DNA of 37,010 nucleotides from Candidatus Iainarchaeum sp. Its GTDB lineage: Archaea > Iainarchaeota > Iainarchaeia > Iainarchaeales > VGJJ01. Every line of letters begins with the position of its first letter. The first letter of the stretch is position 1. Below are positions 18,368-26,694 of this stretch, piece by piece. The notes below the pieces were generated by a model. The model did not search any database. It saw nothing but the letters and a program-made list of their open reading frames with translations, and was not told the DNA's origin. The position numbers and the translations under genes are program-made. The stretch is from NCBI GenBank assembly GCA_016867455.1, contig VGJJ01000005.1, forward strand, positions 1 through 37,010. Reading direction: 5' to 3'.

Positions 18368-18534
18368 GAGTGTTCCTCCAACAAGCTCGGACACAATCGT
18401 TCCACTATTTTCCGACGCTCAACCTCGCTCAAAAAAGGCCACGCAGCAATTTCACTCGTTGAACGTCCGCAGCCCGTGCAAATATCCTTGTCGAGGATAC
18501 AAATAGCATTGCACGGGGATGGAACTGAAGACAT
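18364..18534 (-). CDS. DUF1289-like small Cys protein (56 aa)
   Basis: Below track cutoff. Hand translation: MSSVPSPCNAICILDKDICTGCGRSTSEIAAWPFLSEVERRKIVERLCPSLLEEHS*; PC..C.LD...CTGCGR..EIA.W...S..ER pattern. Confidence 0.85.
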   Translation of the reverse strand: MSSVPSPCNAICILDKDICTGCGRSTSEIAAWPFLSEVERRKIVERLCPSLLEEHS

Positions 18535-18575
18535 GAGAAAATAATGGAGCGGGAATTAATATTCATGATTGATAA

Positions 18576-19127
18576 CTAAAGTTGCCAATCCACGTGTTCC
18601 TCGCGATGAACAAACAAGTAAATGATATGCACCCACGAAAGGATGAGAGGAACCACGAGCACGGAGAAAGTGGGACCTACTAAGGTAACTTGATTATTCA
18701 CCACCACATTCGCGGGAACAAATAATGCAATCTGCGCAACGGCCCCCGACGTGGGTTGAATGAATTGAGTCGCGTTAAGCACTTGAATGATGGGAAACAC
18801 CGGTGAGAGCGTGGTGAACATGACAAGCATGCTTAGCGCGAGAATGGATACGCTGAACGCAGAGCCGTGAACGTATGCATTACCCAATCCTGGAATGAGG
18901 ATATTGGAGAAAATAGTAATGAGAATAGAACGCTTCTGCTTGACGTGGGATTCCTTTACTTGTCCCTTCAACCAGCGAAGGTCTTTGGAAATCTTCGCGA
19001 GCTTTTCCCCGCGTGCAAGGGGAAGAACTTTTTCACGAATGGAATGTGAAACACCATGAATATCAAAATCCTCCGCGTCAAATGTTTGAGTGGTTTTTTC
19101 ACGGAAACGCTTTTTGGTTTTGGACAT
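18576..19127 (-). CDS. Membrane protein of unknown function
   Basis: MSKTKKRFREKT... then hydrophobic segments. Start adjusted from 19187 to 19127, about 25 nt downstream of TATA-like TTTATATA. Confidence 0.65.
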   Translation of the reverse strand: MSKTKKRFREKTTQTFDAEDFDIHGVSHSIREKVLPLARGEKLAKISKDLRWLKGQVKESHVKQKRSILITIFSNILIPGLGNAYVHGSAFSVSILALSMLVMFTTLSPVFPIIQVLNATQFIQPTSGAVAQIALFVPANVVVNNQVTLVGPTFSVLVVPLILSWVHIIYLFVHREEHVDWQL

Positions 19128-19148
19128 GCATGGAGAAATGGAGTGTGC

Positions 19149-19156
19149 TATATAAA
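19149..19156 (-). promoter_or_regulatory. TATA box for the 19127 gene
   Basis: Minus strand CTTTATATAGC centred about 25 nt before ATG at 19127, implying a leaderless or near-leaderless mRNA. Confidence 0.55.
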
Positions 19157-19223
19157 GATTAGAGAATGAGCAATAATGAATTTTCAACGAGAAAAAATTT
19201 TTGCGAGAAAAAAGTAGTCATCT

Positions 19224-19314
19224 GGGTTCTCGCAACGCGAGGACCCTAATTCCGGTGCAGCCGATCGGAAGCGGCTATGCAAAACGAGGCCGGGAAAACA
19301 ACTTGCGTCCCGCA
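19224..19314. ncRNA. Candidate structured RNA (orientation unresolved, minus slightly favoured)
   Basis: Hairpin GGGT-t-CTCGC-aac-GCGAG-g-ACCC (19224-19246); CCGGTGCAGCCG(8 nt)CGGC-ta-TGCA(8 nt)CCGG (19252-19293); TGCG-TCC-CGCA (19304-19314); no ORF. Confidence 0.4.
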
Positions 19315-19356
19315 AAAACGTTTATCTCTCATTGGATAGAAATAGATTCTATCTAA

Positions 19357-19521
19357 TTACTGCATTGTGTTTTTCTGCTCCATATAGCAATCGCGGCAGT
19401 AAACGGGTCTTCCGGCTTTAGGCTGGAAAGGGACCTTGGTTTGGGTTCCGCACTTACTACATGTTGCGTCAAACATTTGGCGAGGACCTTGTGAAAAGCC
19501 ACCGCGTTCTTGAAACGCCAT
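19357..19521 (-). CDS. Small CxxC..CxxC zinc-ribbon protein (54 aa)
   Basis: Below track cutoff. Hand translation: MAFQERGGFSQGPRQMFDATCSKCGTQTKVPFQPKAGRPVYCRDCYMEQKNTMQ*; TKVPFxPxxGRPVYCRDC zinc-ribbon signature. Confidence 0.88.
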   Translation of the reverse strand: MAFQERGGFSQGPRQMFDATCSKCGTQTKVPFQPKAGRPVYCRDCYMEQKNTMQ

Positions 19522-19543
19522 GCGTTGTGTTCTCCTGGTATAC

Positions 19544-19573
19544 TATATTGAACCTTTTGAGGGGCTCAATATA
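19544..19573 (-). promoter_or_regulatory. 5'-leader hairpin/operator of zinc-ribbon gene
   Basis: Minus strand TATATTGAGCC-CCTCAAAA-GGTTCAATATA, 11-bp stem with one G-U; located at the TSS predicted from the TATA box at 19593-19600. Confidence 0.55.
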
Positions 19574-19592
19574 CTCATACCATGGCCAAGGC

Positions 19593-19600
19593 ATTATAAA
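19593..19600 (-). promoter_or_regulatory. TATA box of zinc-ribbon gene
   Basis: Minus strand GGTTTATAATGCC. Confidence 0.55.
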
Positions 19601-19687
19601 CCCCCCTCCGGGAAAACGCCAAAAACAGGCTATTAGACGAGGATTTTGATGAATTATAAACGTGGGTAAAATGCCCCTATTTTGGGT

Positions 19688-20431
19688 TTAACACACGTAA
19701 AAGTCAAAAGTGGGGCACGCGGTGGGCGGGGCAACCGGCTTACAGTTCTTTTTGGCCCAGGAGTCCATTCCCGCATTGTTGAAGGCATTGGCACTGAATC
19801 CCGAACAATCCAAATTCTTGGCTTGCTCACGGGCTTTTTCAGCTTCTTTTTTTTCTAATTCATTTGTAATCGTGCCTGAACAGCATTTACAATACTTTTG
19901 ATTGGAAGATTGATTATCGCATACACACTTGTAGGGGTTGTATTGTTTTCCATCCCCTTGAGCAACGGCCTCACACGCGGTTTTAGGATTTCCAAAATCT
20001 TTATCACCAATTCTATTTTTGGCGGTGCACATGACATACTTCATACAATCATCATTAATTTTGGTTCCACCCCCTTCCGCATAACCCATACACGCTAAAC
20101 ATTTCTTTTCATCTGTGCCACAGGGGTTCTTGTTTTCTTCACAAACACAGTTTCCAGTTAAGGAACCGTCCGCTGCCAACTCGTAATCGCAACACGAGCC
20201 TGCACCGCATGTCGTCTTGTTGGCACAACCATCTTTTCCCGCATTTTTGGCTGCGTAATCCACTGTTCCACATGCAGTGGGTGTTTCCCCACCCGGAGGA
20301 TCTTCTCCTCCCGAGAGGACAAAAGAAGTAGCATTACCCGATGTCGAAGGAACGGCAGAATTCACTAGTGAGAGCGCCACGCCAGTAATGAGAAATAAAG
20401 TAATAATCACTGCACTACGGTCATTCAACAT
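19688..20431 (-). CDS. Cysteine-rich secreted/anchored protein
   Basis: N-terminal hydrophobic segment SAVIITLFLITGVALSLVNSAVPS followed by about 22 Cys including CC, CxC, CxCC motifs. Start at 20431 or 20464 rather than 20563, which would overlap the MFS gene. Confidence 0.7.
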   Translation of the reverse strand: MLNDRSAVIITLFLITGVALSLVNSAVPSTSGNATSFVLSGGEDPPGGETPTACGTVDYAAKNAGKDGCANKTTCGAGSCCDYELAADGSLTGNCVCEENKNPCGTDEKKCLACMGYAEGGGTKINDDCMKYVMCTAKNRIGDKDFGNPKTACEAVAQGDGKQYNPYKCVCDNQSSNQKYCKCCSGTITNELEKKEAEKAREQAKNLDCSGFSANAFNNAGMDSWAKKNCKPVAPPTACPTFDFYVC

Positions 20432-20468
20432 GCATGAAGAAAATTCATCGCAGAATAAATACATTTGT

Positions 20469-21011
20469 TTACGTGCGAAGGATTTTAGCCTGATAAAGGG
20501 TGGCCACCAATTGAATGCTCCCCATGAGGACAAAGAGGGCGGTGAATGAGAGATAAGTGACAATGTATCCCCCCACGATCATCGCCGCGGCCGTGGCAAT
20601 CTTGGCCTGCCCGGTTACAAGTCCCCATTCTCTGCCAGAGGATTTTTTGGTCTCGTATTGAGAAAACAACGAATACCACGTGGGAGAGGCCATGGCGGCG
20701 GCTAAACCCATGAATGCTTCCGCAATGAATAATTGCATTGGATTTGAAACGAAAATATATCCAAACAAAACAAGGGTGTTTAACGCATAACCAAGCACGA
20801 GAATTTTTTCTCTGGAATGCTTGTCCGACAAGCGGCCAATGAACACATTCGCTAAGCCGGAAACAATTAGAAAAATGGCCCACGCAAAGGAAATATCCAA
20901 AATATTTCCCCCGACTTGGCCGGCAAATACGGCGAGCAAGGGACCAAACAACCCCTCGGCGAGATACCACAAATTGGAGGAAACTAACAAGATACGCGCG
21001 CGGGGGTTCAT
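20469..21011 (-). CDS. Half-size (about 6-TM) MFS-like membrane protein
   Basis: FIGRLSDKHSREKILVLGY matches MFS loop 2-3 (G-R-x-S-D-K); terminates after about TM6. Confidence 0.75.
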   Translation of the reverse strand: MNPRARILLVSSNLWYLAEGLFGPLLAVFAGQVGGNILDISFAWAIFLIVSGLANVFIGRLSDKHSREKILVLGYALNTLVLFGYIFVSNPMQLFIAEAFMGLAAAMASPTWYSLFSQYETKKSSGREWGLVTGQAKIATAAAMIVGGYIVTYLSFTALFVLMGSIQLVATLYQAKILRT

Positions 21012-21057
21012 GGATATGGTGAGTAACAGTAAAATAAAAACTAGCCGTTGGAAGTGG

Positions 21058-21802
21058 TTATTGTTGTGTCTTAGTCATAGCGTCGTTAAAAAAATGCGCG
21101 GCAAGCATACCTGTATGAAGGTAGATAGGATAACCGTTTTTACGTGAGTCCATACAAAAAAAAAATATCATCCCATGCTTTATGCAATTTTTCGTAACGA
21201 AACGTAATTTTTTCAAGTACTCGACGAGAGATAAGCACACAACCCAAGCCACAATACATTACTTCGGCTACTCGCGTTGGAAAAAGAAAATCAATCCCTA
21301 TTGGTTGTAAAATTAAATTTTTTTCGGATACAGGATTCGTGGTCTCAGCTGCAATGCCCGCCATAAAAACATATTTTTTATCCATCGGAGTAAACTTTTT
21401 AGTAAAATATACTCCACTCACAACATCTTTTTTACTTTCTAATAACTCCTCGATAATATTATTGGGCGGCACCACATCCTGCTCCAATGAAAAAAAATAA
21501 TCATAATTCTCATTCAAAACAATTGAACGAATAATATTTCGACCATTAACAACGCGATCACGAGCGTATTCAGAAATGTATCCTGAATGCACCACCCTAA
21601 ACGATCTTCCAGGGTGTTTTTTTTCCCAATCAGCAGCATAATCCTTCAAACGATTTGCATAAGATGGAGAAGAAGAATTGTCTTCAATAATAACGTCAAA
21701 ATTAGGGTAAGATAGTTTCGAAATTCCGCGCAGAAACTCATCCAAGGAATCTGCCTTCAAATCACAGGTTGGGCAACCAACTAGTATTCGGGGAAAATGC
21801 AT
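21058..21802 (-). pseudogene. GT-A-like putative glycosyltransferase paralog 3, frame-disrupted at a 10-nt homopolymer (possibly phase-variable)
   Basis: Frame 1 (21140-21802) ends ...KAWDDIFFLYGLT*; frame 2 (21058-21252) carries the expected C-terminus CMDSRKNGYPIYLHTGMLAAHFFNDAMTKTQQ. Junction is the A10 run at 21156-21165. Confidence 0.8.
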
Positions 21803-21848
21803 AAATACCTCAGTTCGATTTGAAAGGGATGACCTTATACTAAAGGGA

Positions 21849-21932
21849 TGCAGGAGACAGGATTCGAACCTGCGAAGACACTAAGTCACCAGATCTTGAG
21901 TCTGGCCCCTTTGACCGCTTGGGTACTCCTGC
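21849..21932 (-). tRNA. tRNA-Leu (anticodon CAA)
   Basis: GCAGGAG acceptor, CCAGA-CTCAAGA-TCTGG anticodon arm, long variable arm, CAGG-TTCGAAT-CCTG T-arm, discriminator A. Confidence 0.95.
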
Positions 21933-21960
21933 AGCGGTATACGAAAAACCCAGAAAATGT

Positions 21961-21968
21961 ATTATAAA
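21961..21968 (-). promoter_or_regulatory. TATA box of tRNA-Leu
   Basis: Minus strand TTTATAAT about 32 nt upstream of tRNA 5' end. Confidence 0.6.
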
Positions 21969-21982
21969 CGTGCCCCAAACGG

Positions 21983-22744
21983 CTAATTAGAAGAGTGGGC
22001 GTCCAACCAATCCAAGAGCGTTTTACTCAGAGAAGGGTTGCGCGCCAGCATGTCCGTTCCGTGGCCGGCGTTCTGTAAAATGAGAAGTTTTTTGTCTTTA
22101 ATTTTAGATGAATCAAAAATTCGTTGAGAGGACTCATTTGAGTATTGGTCTTCGCTGCTCGCGATAACAAAAAATGGAACTGTGTTTTTCTTGGACGCAG
22201 AATTAGTATCAATCCCCTTGTAGTTCTCTCCCGGAGAAAGCAGGATGAGACCGGAAGCAGACGAATCCAACACGCCATAATTCAATGCGGCATTAGCACC
22301 AATGCTCGCCCCCACGACCAAAATGGTTTCCGCTCCTAAGAATTGACGCGCGGACAAAATATCCCCGGCAATTTTTCCAAAATCGCTTTCAGAAAAATTA
22401 GTAAACGAAATGCGCGTGTTTCCACTCACAACGGATTCACCAAAACCCCGAACATCAAATGATAACACAGTGTATCCTCGCTTGAATGCTTCCTGGGCGA
22501 AGGAATCATACGTGTGTCTATCGCGCGCAAACTGGTGAACTAAAACTAATGGGGGCTTCTGCGTTGTTTTCGTTTCCCAGAGCGTGCCCACTAACGTGAT
22601 TCCATCTTCGGTTTGAAATGAAACAATTTTTCCAGACATGACATCATCCTCGATTATTTTTGAATTAGCATTGGAACTAATGCAACCTGAAAATAAAAAG
22701 AGCAAGGATGCGAAAACCAAAAAAATAATGAATGGACGACTCAT
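21983..22744 (-). CDS. Lipoprotein alpha/beta hydrolase
   Basis: Lipobox LLFLFSGC; GITLVGTLWET, VLVHQFARDRHTYDSFAQEAFKRGYTVLSFDVRGFGES, VVGASIGANAAL nucleophile elbow, NAGHGTDML. Confidence 0.9.
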   Translation of the reverse strand: MSRPFIIFLVFASLLFLFSGCISSNANSKIIEDDVMSGKIVSFQTEDGITLVGTLWETKTTQKPPLVLVHQFARDRHTYDSFAQEAFKRGYTVLSFDVRGFGESVVSGNTRISFTNFSESDFGKIAGDILSARQFLGAETILVVGASIGANAALNYGVLDSSASGLILLSPGENYKGIDTNSASKKNTVPFFVIASSEDQYSNESSQRIFDSSKIKDKKLLILQNAGHGTDMLARNPSLSKTLLDWLDAHSSN

Positions 22745-22756
22745 TTTATTTCTCCA

Positions 22757-23089
22757 TTAATGCATCAACACAGGAATAGGTTTTTCCAATAGGGTATTCA
22801 TTCCAATCATTCCCCCCGCGAGGCTTTGCGCGTGAATGAATCCAAGATTGCGCAACGAATGAGTAACGCGCATGCTTCTCCCGCCCGAACGGCAAACAAT
22901 AATCATTTTTTGTTCTTTTGGAAAACGTGAAAAATATTCAGGAGTCATGCGAGACATGGGAATGTGCTGAACCCCCGCGAGGTGGCCATAATCCCATTCT
23001 TCATCCTCACGAATGTCAATCCAAATGACGGAAGAATTGGATAAAGTGGACTTGGCTTCTTTGGGGTGGATTTCAAGAGGGGTGTTCAT
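22757..23089 (-). CDS. Rhodanese-domain protein
   Basis: IDIREDEEWDYGHLAGVQHIPMS and IIVCRSGGRSMRV active-site loop. Start at 23089; the track ORF to 23362 overlaps the nth gene. Confidence 0.9.
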   Translation of the reverse strand: MNTPLEIHPKEAKSTLSNSSVIWIDIREDEEWDYGHLAGVQHIPMSRMTPEYFSRFPKEQKMIIVCRSGGRSMRVTHSLRNLGFIHAQSLAGGMIGMNTLLEKPIPVLMH

Positions 23090-23168
23090 ACCACATTCTC
23101 CCCCCGCATTGGATAAAAACACATCTTTCGAAAAGAGGGTTAAAAACACCAAAAAACACGGGAAATAA

Positions 23169-23822
23169 ATGGACTCACTCGAAAAACGACGCCAAACATG
23201 GAAAAACATCCAACCCATTTTGAAAAAAACATATCCCGCGCCCAAAATTGGATTGGAGGGATGGAAAAACCCCCTTGAATTGGCCATTTCAACGATACTT
23301 TCGGCACAGTGCACGGATGCGCGCGTGAACCTTGTAACACAAAAATTATTCAAAAAATACACGCGAGCGGAAGATTATTTGAACGTGAAACCCGCAGAAT
23401 TGGAAAAAGATATTCACTCAACCGGTTTTTACAAAAACAAAACCAAAAACATTCGAGGATTTTGCGAACACGTTTTGCGGGAACATAAAGGAAAAGTTCC
23501 TAACACCATGGAAGAACTCGTGCACATGCCGGGAGTGGGGCGAAAGACGGCTAATATTATTCTCGCTAATGCCTTTGGAAAAAATGAAGGAATTGCCGTA
23601 GACACGCATGTGTTTCGCGTCACGCATCGATTGGGTTTAACGAGCGGAAAAAATCCGGTGAAGAGTGAGAAAGAACTGATGGAAATCGTTTCACGGAAAG
23701 ATTGGAGCGTGTTCACGGATTACATTATTTGGCACGGGAGAAAAATATGCGATGCGCGAACACCCAAATGTTCAAATTGTCCGCTGTTGAAATATTGTCC
23801 GCGGATTGGATTGAAAAAATAA
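23169..23822 (+). CDS. nth: Endonuclease III (HhH-GPD, Fe-S)
   Basis: ISTILSAQCTDARVN, MPGVGRKTANIILANAF, AVDTHVFRVTHRLGL, C-x6-C-x2-C-x5-C cluster. Confidence 0.95.
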   Translation: MDSLEKRRQTWKNIQPILKKTYPAPKIGLEGWKNPLELAISTILSAQCTDARVNLVTQKLFKKYTRAEDYLNVKPAELEKDIHSTGFYKNKTKNIRGFCEHVLREHKGKVPNTMEELVHMPGVGRKTANIILANAFGKNEGIAVDTHVFRVTHRLGLTSGKNPVKSEKELMEIVSRKDWSVFTDYIIWHGRKICDARTPKCSNCPLLKYCPRIGLKK

Positions 23823-23868
23823 TCTGGCAAATCAAAACCTTAATTAAGCTCCTTTTTTTGAATACACT

Positions 23869-24957
23869 ATGAGTGAAAAACCACGCCCACGAAATATAAG
23901 TGGCAAAAGGTTGCAAGCACGAGTTTTCGCTCCGGCTACATTCTCTCGACTTGAACGAGTCAAGAATTGGGCTCGCACACGCTGGAGAAAAATTGCAATA
24001 GCCGGCGGAATTTTTTTACTTGCGGTTGGAATGCATGGAGCGTATCGGTATCAGCGCTACCGCACTCAACCGTGGGTTGAAGTAGCGTTGATGGGGCATC
24101 AAGACGAATACGATGGGAGAGTAGTGGTCAAAAAACTAAGAGAATTACAATCCAAAGAAAAAGTTTCAGTTATTGCATTAGAGCTAATGAATTCTACAGA
24201 GAACGAAAACCGAGAAACGATTCACCGATTTGAAAAAATGCGGGTACAATTTGATCAATGGAGAGCAAAAAATCACCCTGACCCCCAAACACTTGAACGT
24301 GAAGCACGAAACGCCGCGCGATCACAAACTGGCACCCCTGTCTTCATTCCACTCTACGCGGAAGCACTCATCCAACGGCTACCCATACGTTTTCTGGAAA
24401 GCATTTCATCAAAAGAACTAGAAAGAGCTAAAAAAAGAGAAACAGTAATTGACCAACTTTTTCAGCAGGCAGCTAATGCTCCCACTCTCAAGGAGTCCCA
24501 AGCCCGAATGATTCGCTTTTATGAGATTTTGGATCAAGAAACGGCCGAACGAAACCAAGAAATGAGAGAAGAATTGGCAAAAATTCGTAATGAATTCCGA
24601 AACAAAGGAACAGTCTTCGCTGCAACAGGGCTTGCTCATTTCGAATTTCCACCAAAATATCGCACACGTGTTGTAGATGCGTTCGAAGAAGGAAAAATCA
24701 TGCTATCGGATCCGCGAGCGAATTATCATGTAGCCCCCTCCCTGCGTGCCGCGCGGGAAATCGTGGGTTCGTACCTTCAAACTGCACTGGTAAATAACCC
24801 CAATCAGAGGGAGAGATTACGCCCCGCCTATGAAATGGCGAAGGGGTTTACACTAGAAGATTTTAGCGAATTGGATCGCAGAATTGGAAATATGAATCCA
24901 AATAAACGATTGCCAGCGGTTATTGAAATCCTCATAGAATGGGCAAACAAACGCTAA
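23869..24957 (+). CDS. Membrane-anchored protein, possibly TIKI/TraB/ChaN-like
   Basis: One N-terminal TM (IAIAGGIFLLAVGMHGAY); VIALELMN, RNQEMREELAKIRNEFRNKGTVFAATGLAHFEFPPKYR resemble TIKI-superfamily terminal motifs. Confidence 0.45.
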   Translation: MSEKPRPRNISGKRLQARVFAPATFSRLERVKNWARTRWRKIAIAGGIFLLAVGMHGAYRYQRYRTQPWVEVALMGHQDEYDGRVVVKKLRELQSKEKVSVIALELMNSTENENRETIHRFEKMRVQFDQWRAKNHPDPQTLEREARNAARSQTGTPVFIPLYAEALIQRLPIRFLESISSKELERAKKRETVIDQLFQQAANAPTLKESQARMIRFYEILDQETAERNQEMREELAKIRNEFRNKGTVFAATGLAHFEFPPKYRTRVVDAFEEGKIMLSDPRANYHVAPSLRAAREIVGSYLQTALVNNPNQRERLRPAYEMAKGFTLEDFSELDRRIGNMNPNKRLPAVIEILIEWANKR

Positions 24958-24987
24958 ACTAATTAAGCACGAATTCGCAGAAAGAGC

Positions 24988-26694
24988 ATGAAGAACAAAG
25001 AAATCGCAGCCATATTCTATGAGATGGCCGACTTACTGGATATTTTAGGAGTGGAATGGAAACCCCTCGCGTTCCGCAAAGCCGCACGCGTAATTGAAAG
25101 CGAACCCGAGGATGTAGAGAAAATTTTCCGCAAGAGCGGAGAGAAAGGATTGAAAGAATTAGAAGGAGTGGGGGATGCGATTGCCAAAAAGATTGGAGAG
25201 TTTATTGAAACGGGAAAAGTGAAGGAACATGAGGAATTGAAGAAACAAATCCCAGACGGCGTTGAGAGTATGCTCAAAATTCCGGGGTTAGGACCCAAAA
25301 AAGTGGCGCGATTGTTTAAGGAATTGAAAATTGACTCGCTGGAAAAGTTGGAAAAACTGGCAAAAGCAGAGAAGATTAGAAAATTATCTGGTTTTGGGGA
25401 AAAAAGCGAAGAAGATATTCTCATGGGACTCGAATTAGTGAAAAAAGGAACCGAACGAAAATTATTGGGAATTATTTTACCCTATGCAGAGGAAATTGTG
25501 AATGAAATACGAAAACTCCCCCACGTTGAGCGCGCAGAAGTAGCGGGAAGTTTGAGAAGAATGCGTGAAACCGTGAAAGATATGGATATGCTCGTATTCA
25601 CGCGCACGCCGGGAGTGGTGAGCAAGGCCGTGCAAAAATTGAGCGAAGTAGAAAAAGTCGAGCGCGCGGGCGACACATTAGTATCAGTGAGATTAAAGAA
25701 TGGCATTTCAGCCGATGTGCGGATGCTCGCACCGGATTTATATGGTTCAGGATTAGTGCATTTCACGGGAAGCAAAGAACATGGAATTGCCCTGCGAAAT
25801 CGCGCTATCAAAATGGGAATGAAATTTAGCGAGTATGGGTTGGTGAAAGGAAAAAAGATTGTGGCAAGCAAAAGTGAAAAAGACGTGTACGCGGCGCTGG
25901 GATTGCAAGAAGTTCCCCCAGAGATGCGTGAAAATGAGGGAGAAATTGAATTAGCCGAGAAAAAGAAACTCCCGGAGATAGTGGGGTATGATGATATTCG
26001 AGGGGATTTGCACACGCATACAGTATGGAGCGATGGCGCTCACACCACGGAGCAAATGGTCTCGCGCGCAGTGGAGTTGGGATATGAATACTACGCGATT
26101 ACCGACCACTCAAAGAGTGATGTAGTGGCGAATGGACTAAATGAAAAGCGCGTAAAGGAACACATGATGGAGATTGACAAACTCCAGAAAAAATTTCCCC
26201 AAATTACATTGTTGAAAGGAAGCGAAGTGGCTATTCTTACCAATGGAGAAATGGATTATTCGAATAAGGTGTTGAAGGAATTGGACATCGTAATTGCGAG
26301 TATTCATTCGGGATTCAAAAATGATGAAAAAAAGATGACCGCACGAATGGTGGGGGCGCTGGAAAATGAACACGTAACATTCATCGCCCACCCGACAGGG
26401 AGGCTCATCAACCAGCGCAACCCCTACGCGTTAAACACGGAGAAAATAATGGATGCAGCTCAACGGACCGGCAAGGCGTTTGAAATTAACGCATTCCCCT
26501 CACGACTGGATTTTGACGCAAAAAATGTTCATTCATGCGTAGAGAGAAAAATTCCACTCGTGATCAACACAGACGCCCACTCCGTGCAGAATTTGGATTT
26601 CATGAAATTTGGAATAGGGCAAGCGAGAAGAGGATGGGCCACCAAAAAAGATATTTTGAACGCACAACCCCTCCAGAAGTGGTTGAAAAAATAA
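24988..26694 (+). CDS. polX: DNA polymerase X family with C-terminal PHP domain
   Basis: HhH motifs LEGVGDAIAKKIGEFI and PGLGPKKVARL; VERAEVAGSLRRMRETVKDMDMLV; PHP motifs RGDLHTHTVWSDG, ITDHSKS, HPTGRL, INTDAHS. Confidence 0.96.
   Translation: MKNKEIAAIFYEMADLLDILGVEWKPLAFRKAARVIESEPEDVEKIFRKSGEKGLKELEGVGDAIAKKIGEFIETGKVKEHEELKKQIPDGVESMLKIPGLGPKKVARLFKELKIDSLEKLEKLAKAEKIRKLSGFGEKSEEDILMGLELVKKGTERKLLGIILPYAEEIVNEIRKLPHVERAEVAGSLRRMRETVKDMDMLVFTRTPGVVSKAVQKLSEVEKVERAGDTLVSVRLKNGISADVRMLAPDLYGSGLVHFTGSKEHGIALRNRAIKMGMKFSEYGLVKGKKIVASKSEKDVYAALGLQEVPPEMRENEGEIELAEKKKLPEIVGYDDIRGDLHTHTVWSDGAHTTEQMVSRAVELGYEYYAITDHSKSDVVANGLNEKRVKEHMMEIDKLQKKFPQITLLKGSEVAILTNGEMDYSNKVLKELDIVIASIHSGFKNDEKKMTARMVGALENEHVTFIAHPTGRLINQRNPYALNTEKIMDAAQRTGKAFEINAFPSRLDFDAKNVHSCVERKIPLVINTDAHSVQNLDFMKFGIGQARRGWATKKDILNAQPLQKWLKK

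Noticed and set aside
19335-19353. GATAGAA-ATAGA-TTCTATC inverted repeat
   Set aside because: Short AT-rich 7-bp palindrome at the end of the zinc-ribbon gene; too weak alone to call a regulatory site.
20485-20970. 161-aa ORF in a second frame of the MFS-like gene
   Set aside because: Out-of-frame translation with unnatural composition; the 20469-21011 frame has clear MFS features.
23090-23362. N-terminal extension of the rhodanese ORF
   Set aside because: Runs antisense through the nth gene; the rhodanese domain starts at MNTPLEIHP (23089).
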